Positions 5,810-8,707 of a DNA stretch of 8,707 nucleotides are shown here, piece after piece (position 1 is the stretch's first letter; each line of letters begins with the position of its first letter). The translations under genes and the position numbers were made by a program. The notes beneath the pieces are model-generated. The model saw only the letters and a program-made list of their open reading frames with translations. It was not told the origin of the DNA and ran no database searches. Source of the DNA: Actinomycetales bacterium (lineage in GTDB: Bacteria > Actinomycetota > Actinomycetes > Actinomycetales > Microbacteriaceae); the NCBI GenBank assembly GCA_015655255.1, contig JAATFJ010000021.1, positions 1-8,707 on the forward strand. The letters run 5' to 3'.

Positions 5810-7060
5810 ATGAGCGACACCTCCACCACTTCCCTTCCCACCGATCTCCAGGATGAGCGCCTCCGGCAGGGCGCCGACGGCCTGCGCGGCTCACTCTCCG
5901 CGGCCGTGGGCCGCATCCGCGGCGGCGACCTCGGGCTCCTCCCCGTCATCCTCGGGCTCGCGATCATCTGGACGATCTTCCAGATCCTCAACCCCTTCTT
6001 CCTCTCCAGCAACAACCTCGTGAACCTGCTCATGCAGTCGGTCCCCGTCGGCGTCATCTCGCTGGGGATCGTGTGCATCCTGCTCGTCGGCGAGATCGAC
6101 CTGTCGGTGGGATCGGTGAGCGGGCTATCGGCGGCCATCGTCGCCGTGACCTTCGTGACCCTCGGGTGGCCGCTGCCGCTGTCGATCCTCGCGTCGATCG
6201 CGACGGGCATGGCGATCGGGCTGTTCTACTCGGTCATCTATGTGCGCCTCGGGGTGCCGGCCTTCGTCATCACGCTCGCGGGCCTCTTGGGCTTCCTCGG
6301 CCTGCAGTTGCTCGTGCTGGGAACATCGGGGACGATCAACCTCCCCGTCGACTCCTTCCTCGTCGCGCTCGGCCAGCAGGCCTTCGTGCCCAAGCCGCTG
6401 TCCTACGTCATCGTCGTGCTCGCCGCCGCGGCGCTGTTCGCGACGAACTTCCTCAAGGCGCGGCGACGCAAGGCCGCTGGCCTCTCGGCGACGTCTCTCG
6501 GAACCAACCTCACGGCCGCACTCGCACTGCTCTTCGTGCTCGCCTTCGCGACGTGGTACCTCAACCAGACGCGCGGTGTCGGCTGGATGTTCGTCCTCTT
6601 CGTCACCCTCGTGCTCGTGATGAACTACGCACTCACGCGCACCTCGTGGGGTCGGTCGATGTTCGCGGTCGGTGGTAATAAGGAGGCCGCGCGGCGCTCC
6701 GGCATCAGTGTCGGCGGGGTCTACACCTCGGCGTTCGTGCTGTGCTCGGCGCTCGCCGCGCTCGGCGGCCTCCTCGCCGCGGCGCGGCTGAACTCTGCGG
6801 GGCCGCAGACGGGAACGGGGGACGTGAACCTCAACGCCATCGCCGCCGCCGTCATCGGCGGGACGAGCCTCTTCGGCGGGCGCGGTTCCGCCTTCGCCGC
6901 GCTACTGGGTGTGCTCGTGATCCAGTCGATCTCCAGCGGCCTCACGCTGCTCAACCTGGACTCGTCGATCCGCTTCATCGTGACCGGAGCCGTCGTGCTC
7001 ATCGCCGTCGCACTCGACGCGGTGGCGCGGCGGTCGCGGAGTTCGAGCGGGCGCGGATAG
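5810..7060 (+). CDS. Sugar ABC transporter permease (XylH/RbsC family)
   Basis: The product has 416 residues with a roughly 40-residue polar N-terminus followed by about ten hydrophobic segments (approximately 41-61, 73-93, 104-120, 122-146, 149-171, 197-214, 234-251, 258-274, 303-326, 361-380 and 387-405). Family landmarks are LVGEIDLSVGSVSG (92-105), the cytoplasmic coupling region SWGRSMFAVGGNKEAARRSG (279-298) and IAAAVIGGTSLFGGRGS (344-360), all typical of branched-chain-amino-acid/ribose-type (BPD_transp_2) permeases of XylH kind. It forms the membrane channel, probably as a homodimer. The start ATG has AGGA five bases upstream and lies 20 bases after the ATPase stop, so it belongs to the same operon. 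The central loop near 215-232 is basic (ARRRK) and consistent with XylH-like length. Confidence 0.95.
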   Translation: MSDTSTTSLPTDLQDERLRQGADGLRGSLSAAVGRIRGGDLGLLPVILGLAIIWTIFQILNPFFLSSNNLVNLLMQSVPVGVISLGIVCILLVGEIDLSVGSVSGLSAAIVAVTFVTLGWPLPLSILASIATGMAIGLFYSVIYVRLGVPAFVITLAGLLGFLGLQLLVLGTSGTINLPVDSFLVALGQQAFVPKPLSYVIVVLAAAALFATNFLKARRRKAAGLSATSLGTNLTAALALLFVLAFATWYLNQTRGVGWMFVLFVTLVLVMNYALTRTSWGRSMFAVGGNKEAARRSGISVGGVYTSAFVLCSALAALGGLLAAARLNSAGPQTGTGDVNLNAIAAAVIGGTSLFGGRGSAFAALLGVLVIQSISSGLTLLNLDSSIRFIVTGAVVLIAVALDAVARRSRSSSGRG

Positions 7061-7072
7061 GAGTCGGCGCCG

Positions 7073-7132
7073 CACCCCGCTCCGGGGGTGGGTACACCAG
7101 ATGTCGGACCGCTTCGCCCCTCAGGTCCGACA
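7073..7132 (+). terminator. Two tandem hairpins after the transporter operon
   Basis: CACCCC (7073-7078) pairs with GGGGTG (7085-7090), twelve bases past the permease stop. Then TGTCGGACC (7102-7110) pairs perfectly with GGTCCGACA (7124-7132) around a 13-base loop. Neither is followed by a T-run, which is common for actinobacterial terminators, so the terminator role is inferred from position. Confidence 0.5.
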
Positions 7133-7144
7133 GTCGTCACGACC

Positions 7145-7162
7145 GCCCCGCAGCGGCGGGGC
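7145..7162. terminator. Short GC hairpin in the convergent spacer
   Basis: GCCCCGC (7145-7151) and GCGGGGC (7156-7162) form a perfect seven-base stem around the tetraloop AGCG. It could reinforce termination from either side. No T-run is present. Confidence 0.35.
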
Positions 7163-7184
7163 TGCGCCACGACAACGAAAGGGT

Positions 7185-7221
7185 GCGGGGCCGGGGTGTC
7201 TGTGCGACGCCCCGGCCCCGC
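7185..7221. terminator. Strong 12-bp hairpin, probable bidirectional terminator
   Basis: GCGGGGCCGGGG (7185-7196) pairs perfectly with CCCCGGCCCCGC (7210-7221) around a 13-base loop. On the minus strand the stem is followed by ACCCTTTCGTTGT, somewhat T-rich, so it best fits a terminator for the left-reading azoreductase transcript; on the plus strand there is no T-run. Its place between converging genes fits use in both directions. Confidence 0.5.
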
Positions 7222-7260
7222 CGTGGTTCCGGCGCGCAGATCGCGCTGCACCTCGCGGTG

Positions 7261-7330
7261 TGCAGGAGGATTTCCCGAATGCCTGAGGATTCGCGCGGGA
7301 TCTCTCCTGCATTCTGCATCCGCTCAGGCA
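7261..7330. repeat. Four-copy TGCNNGAG inverted/interleaved repeat block
   Basis: TGCAGGAG (7261-7268) and TGCCTGAG (7280-7287) lie on the plus strand; their exact reverse complements CTCCTGCA (7304-7311) and CTCAGGCA (7323-7330) follow in the same order with the same 19-base offset. Each motif can pair with its complement, but the pairings cross. Alternatively the two 27-base halves can pair as one imperfect hairpin, since both motifs share TGCNNGAG. GAATGC (7277-7282) and GCATTC (7309-7314) add another pairing. Function is unknown. Confidence 0.45.
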
Positions 7331-7339
7331 AACGGATCA

Positions 7340-7359
7340 GACCCGGGGACCGGCGGGTC
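7340..7359 (-). terminator. Small hairpin just after the azoreductase gene
   Basis: GGGTC (7355-7359) and GACCC (7340-7344) pair, with GGACC inside also able to pair with GGTCC. It begins eight bases beyond the azoreductase stop on the minus strand. The stem is short and lacks a T-run, so it is at best an auxiliary terminator. Confidence 0.3.
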
Positions 7360-7366
7360 CCATCGG

Positions 7367-8014
7367 TCAGGCCGGGACGGCGGCGGCGAGTTCCTTGCCG
7401 GAGGTACGGGCGGCCTCCTCGGCGGCGTCCTTCAGCCCCTGCGCCATCTCGGTGAAGGCATCGAGGGCGGGGTTGACGCCGACGAGGGTGAAAGGACGCT
7501 CGACGACGCGGAGGTCGAGTCCCCAGACGTCTGTGAGGACGCGGCGCAGCCACCCGGTGGAGTGATCCCAGCCCTCCTTGGGGGTGCCGGGCGCGTAGTT
7601 GCCGCCGAGTACCGTCACGAGGACGGCGGGTTTGCCCTGCAGGGCGGTGCCGGTCGGGTCGATGCGAGGGTCGGTGTAGGCGAGGTCGAACCATGCCTTG
7701 AAGTGCTGCGAGACGCCGAAGTTGTAGAGCGGGACGGCGAAGAGGAGGGCGTCGGCCTCGATGAGCTCGTCGGCGAGGGTCGCGGCGAGCTTCTGCGCGG
7801 CGAGCTGCGGCGCGGTACGCGCACTCTCCTCGGTGAATCCGGCAGTGACCGCCGCGGGCCAGGCCGTGGCCGGGATGGGCTCGATCCCCACATTGCGGCG
7901 GACGATAGCGTCACCCGGGTGCGCCGCCGTCCACTCCCCCTCGACGATGTCGGCGAGCGAGCGGCTGGCGGAGGTCTGAGGCAGGATGCTGGCATCCAGA
8001 CGGAAGAGCGACAC
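7367..8014 (-). CDS. azoR: FMN-dependent NADH-azoreductase (AzoR/AcpD family)
   Basis: The product has 215 residues, close to the usual length of about 200. It is a flavodoxin-fold enzyme that uses NADH for two-electron reduction of azo dyes and, physiologically, quinones. FMN phosphate is held by the N-terminal loop LDASILPQTSASRSL (6-20), matching the family pattern of Ser-rich residues before SxSR. The characteristic PLYNFGVSQHFKAWFD (95-110), contacting FMN and the dimer partner, is intact, followed by YTDPR (113-117). The usual glycine-rich segment near 137 reads LGGNYA. The start is a GTG at 8014 with AAAGGA five bases upstream. It is divergent from an HxlR-family regulator, the arrangement expected of a quinone/electrophile-inducible gene as in Bacillus YodB/AzoR1, and follows a large palindrome at 8034-8061. 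The C-terminal tail (194-215) is Ala-rich and divergent. Confidence 0.92.
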   Translation of the reverse strand: MSLFRLDASILPQTSASRSLADIVEGEWTAAHPGDAIVRRNVGIEPIPATAWPAAVTAGFTEESARTAPQLAAQKLAATLADELIEADALLFAVPLYNFGVSQHFKAWFDLAYTDPRIDPTGTALQGKPAVLVTVLGGNYAPGTPKEGWDHSTGWLRRVLTDVWGLDLRVVERPFTLVGVNPALDAFTEMAQGLKDAAEEAARTSGKELAAAVPA

Positions 8015-8033
8015 AGTAGTCCTTTCGATTTCC

Positions 8034-8061
8034 CTAGTACTAAGTTTTTCTTAGTTACTAG
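8034..8061. promoter_or_regulatory. Large palindromic operator between azoR and the HxlR-type regulator
   Basis: CTAGTACTAAG (8034-8044), five T, then CTTAGTTACTAG (8050-8061) form an inverted repeat that is perfect apart from one extra base in the right arm. It lies 20 bases upstream of the azoR start and 29 bases upstream of the regulator start, in an A+T-rich island. HxlR-family proteins bind such dyads as dimers, so the adjacent regulator is the likely binder. The azoR promoter must overlap it, but I cannot pick convincing -35 and -10 boxes on the minus strand. Confidence 0.7.
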
Positions 8062-8078
8062 GTTCACCTTAGCATCAC

Positions 8079-8084
8079 TAGACT
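8079..8084 (+). promoter_or_regulatory. -10 box placing the regulator transcript start at its ATG
   Basis: TAGACT fits the actinobacterial -10 pattern TANNNT and ends six bases before the ATG at 8091. No Shine-Dalgarno sequence is visible between the box and the ATG. This is the standard layout of a leaderless actinobacterial gene. The -35 region (about 8055-8061) is inside the operator and is not a consensus match. Confidence 0.45.
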
Positions 8085-8090
8085 GGGACC

Positions 8091-8429
8091 ATGGCCGATA
8101 CCGAGGAGGGCGTCCACTTGTGCGACGCCGCCGTGACGCGGGCATTCGGCGTACTCGGAAAGCGCTGGAACGGCATGATCATCGGCACCCTCGGGTCCGA
8201 TGTCTCCTCGTTCGCAGCGCTGCGTCGCTCCGTCGCCGGGATCAGTGACACCGTCCTCTCGGAACGCCTCACGGAACTCGCCCAGACGGGACTTGTCAGT
8301 CGGGCCGTCGACGACGGCCCGCCCGTCACCGTCTCCTACACGCTCACCGACAGCGGACGGCGACTCCTTCCGATCATCAACGACCTCGGCCAGTGGGCCA
8401 GCGACAACCTCGGAGTTCCGGACTGCTGA
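8091..8429 (+). CDS. HxlR-family winged-helix regulator, probable thiol redox switch
   Basis: The product has 112 residues, the normal size of HxlR/YodB/CatR/HypR proteins. The family pattern is clear: CDAAVTRAFGVLGKRWNGMI (11-30), FAALRRSVAGISDTVLSERL (41-60, recognition helix region), TELAQTGLVSR (61-71), and wing and C-terminal VSYTLTDSGRRLLPIINDLGQWA (81-103). The protein has only two cysteines: Cys11 just before the first helix, where YodB (Cys6) and CatR (Cys7) carry the sensing thiol, and Cys112, the last residue, comparable to the C-terminal partner cysteines of YodB. It is divergent from an azoreductase across a palindrome and is likely its repressor, responding to quinones, diamide or hypochlorite by disulfide formation or alkylation. 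The redox role is inferred; the family is certain. The gene appears leaderless. Confidence 0.93.
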   Translation: MADTEEGVHLCDAAVTRAFGVLGKRWNGMIIGTLGSDVSSFAALRRSVAGISDTVLSERLTELAQTGLVSRAVDDGPPVTVSYTLTDSGRRLLPIINDLGQWASDNLGVPDC

Positions 8430-8488
8430 ACCGCAAGAGCCGCTGGTCAGCCTGCGCACGCCCAACCACACAAGCTATGAATAACGAC

Positions 8489-8523
8489 TCGGCCCGCCTG
8501 GCACGCTTTCAGGATCGGGCCGA
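8489..8523 (+). terminator. Hairpin downstream of the HxlR-type gene
   Basis: TCGGCCCG (8489-8496) pairs with CGGGCCGA (8516-8523), and CCTG (8497-8500) pairs with CAGG (8510-8513) inside, leaving a two-base bulge and a nine-base loop. It lies 60 bases after the stop codon. There is no T-run. The rest of 8430-8567 shows no gene. Confidence 0.5.
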
Positions 8524-8622
8524 ACCGCGCTCGCTCCTCCTCCGACCGCACTATGCATGAGTATTTCGGCTCTTCGCAGTTGAGGGTGTAGCGGGGGTGC
8601 ATGCGGCGGTGGCTGGATAGGG

Positions 8623-8677
8623 GTCGAGGTCCCCCGAGGATGGAAGTTCCTACGCTCGCCATCCGGAAGACCTCGAC
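8623..8677 (+). promoter_or_regulatory. Hairpin in the transposase leader covering the ribosome binding site
   Basis: GTCGAGGT (8623-8630) pairs perfectly with ACCTCGAC (8670-8677), and inside it GGATGG (8638-8643) pairs perfectly with CCATCC (8659-8664). The GGAAG ribosome site (8665-8669) is trapped between the two stems opposite a run of five C, and the start codon follows the outer stem directly. Such a fold would limit translation from read-through mRNA entering the element, a known way insertion sequences restrain transposition. Confidence 0.5.
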
Positions 8678-8707
8678 GTGTTCAACGCTACCTTCGCGAC
8701 TCCTGAC
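8678..8707 (+). CDS. Putative ISL3-like transposase, first ten codons
   Basis: Only ten codons are present before the window ends. Starting at GTG 8678 they read VFNATFATPD, which resembles the N-terminus I associate with actinobacterial ISL3-family transposases; this is recognition from memory, not a search. GGAAG eight bases upstream supports the start. The DNA-binding zinc motif and catalytic residues would lie outside the window, so completeness and activity cannot be judged. Confidence 0.5.
   Translation, partial: MFNATFATPD

Larger units (their letters stand above)
7061..7366. other. Non-coding convergent spacer rich in inverted repeats
   Basis: This is a 306-base gap between the converging permease and azoreductase genes. 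I see no open frame with credible start, ribosome site and composition, and no tRNA or known RNA. It instead contains a series of inverted repeats: 7073-7090, 7102-7132, 7145-7162, 7185-7221, 7246-7265, the four-motif block 7261-7330, and 7340-7359. Several can serve as terminators for one or the other strand; the block at 7261-7330 is unexplained. Confidence 0.7.
8568..8707 (+). mobile_element. Left end of an insertion sequence, probably ISL3 family
   Basis: From 8568 the sequence begins GGCTCTTCGCAGTTGAGG, which resembles the GGCTCTT-type terminal inverted repeats of ISL3-family elements in actinobacteria. After a 110-base leader a GTG start with ribosome site opens a frame resembling the N-terminus of ISL3 transposases. 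The eight bases before the end, AGTATTTC (8560-8567), would be the target duplication; ISL3 elements typically make 8-bp duplications. The other end is outside the window, so neither the matching repeat nor the duplication can be confirmed. The insertion lies downstream of the HxlR-type gene and disrupts nothing visible. Confidence 0.6.

Noticed and set aside
3851..7060. Autoinducer-2 (Lsr-type) uptake system
   Set aside because: A kinase plus rbs-type transporter resembles Lsr superficially, but there are no LsrF/LsrG-like genes, the ATPase is single-domain, only one permease is present and a dehydrogenase is included.
7061..7366. CRISPR array or tRNA in the convergent spacer
   Set aside because: The repeats are inverted pairs of differing sequence, not regularly spaced direct repeats, and no cloverleaf or CCA-like acceptor pattern is visible.
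7088..8248. 386-residue plus-strand frame across the spacer, azoR and the regulator start
   Set aside because: It is antisense to a clear azoreductase and shows no family features; it is a composition artefact.

Overview
The window is GC-rich DNA with the look of a high-GC Gram-positive actinobacterium, plausibly Microbacteriaceae-like. The genus is a guess; the GC content, third-position bias, GTG starts, an actinobacterial-type lipoprotein and a probable leaderless gene are seen directly. Coding density is high and three short A+T-rich islands mark the regulatory regions.

Left and centre (1-7060): a divergent carbohydrate uptake and catabolism locus. Reading leftwards are a D-2-hydroxyacid dehydrogenase-family oxidoreductase (1683-2741), an FGGY carbohydrate kinase (187-1686) and a second FGGY kinase cut by the window edge (1-187). 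The three genes overlap by 4 and 1 bases, so they are probably one translationally coupled operon running out of the window. A DeoR-family repressor (2846-3640) lies upstream on the same strand. Reading rightwards is a XylF/RbsB-type ABC importer: lipoprotein binding protein (3851-4930), single-domain ATPase (5010-5789) and permease (5810-7060). A strong hairpin (4936-4971) separates the binding protein from the ATPase. Two A+T-rich sites with 10 of 12 identical bases sit in the promoter of the catabolic operon and in the divergent deoR/transporter promoter, which suggests one DeoR regulon. The likely logic is that a sugar, polyol or sugar acid is imported, phosphorylated and oxidised, and that a phosphorylated intermediate relieves repression. 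The substrate cannot be named from the sequence.

Convergent spacer (7061-7366): no gene is visible, but it holds a dense series of inverted repeats, including several terminator-like hairpins and an unexplained arrangement of four TGCNNGAG motifs.

Right (7367-8429): a quinone/azo-compound stress module, with an AzoR-type FMN-dependent NADH-azoreductase divergent from a small HxlR-family regulator. The regulator has just two cysteines, at position 11 and at the very last residue, which recalls the YodB thiol switch of Bacillus. A large imperfect palindrome between the two genes is the obvious operator.

Right edge (8568-8707): the left end of an insertion sequence resembling the ISL3 family. 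It shows a terminal GGCTCTTCGCAG-type end, a leader that can fold over the ribosome binding site, and the first ten codons of the putative transposase.
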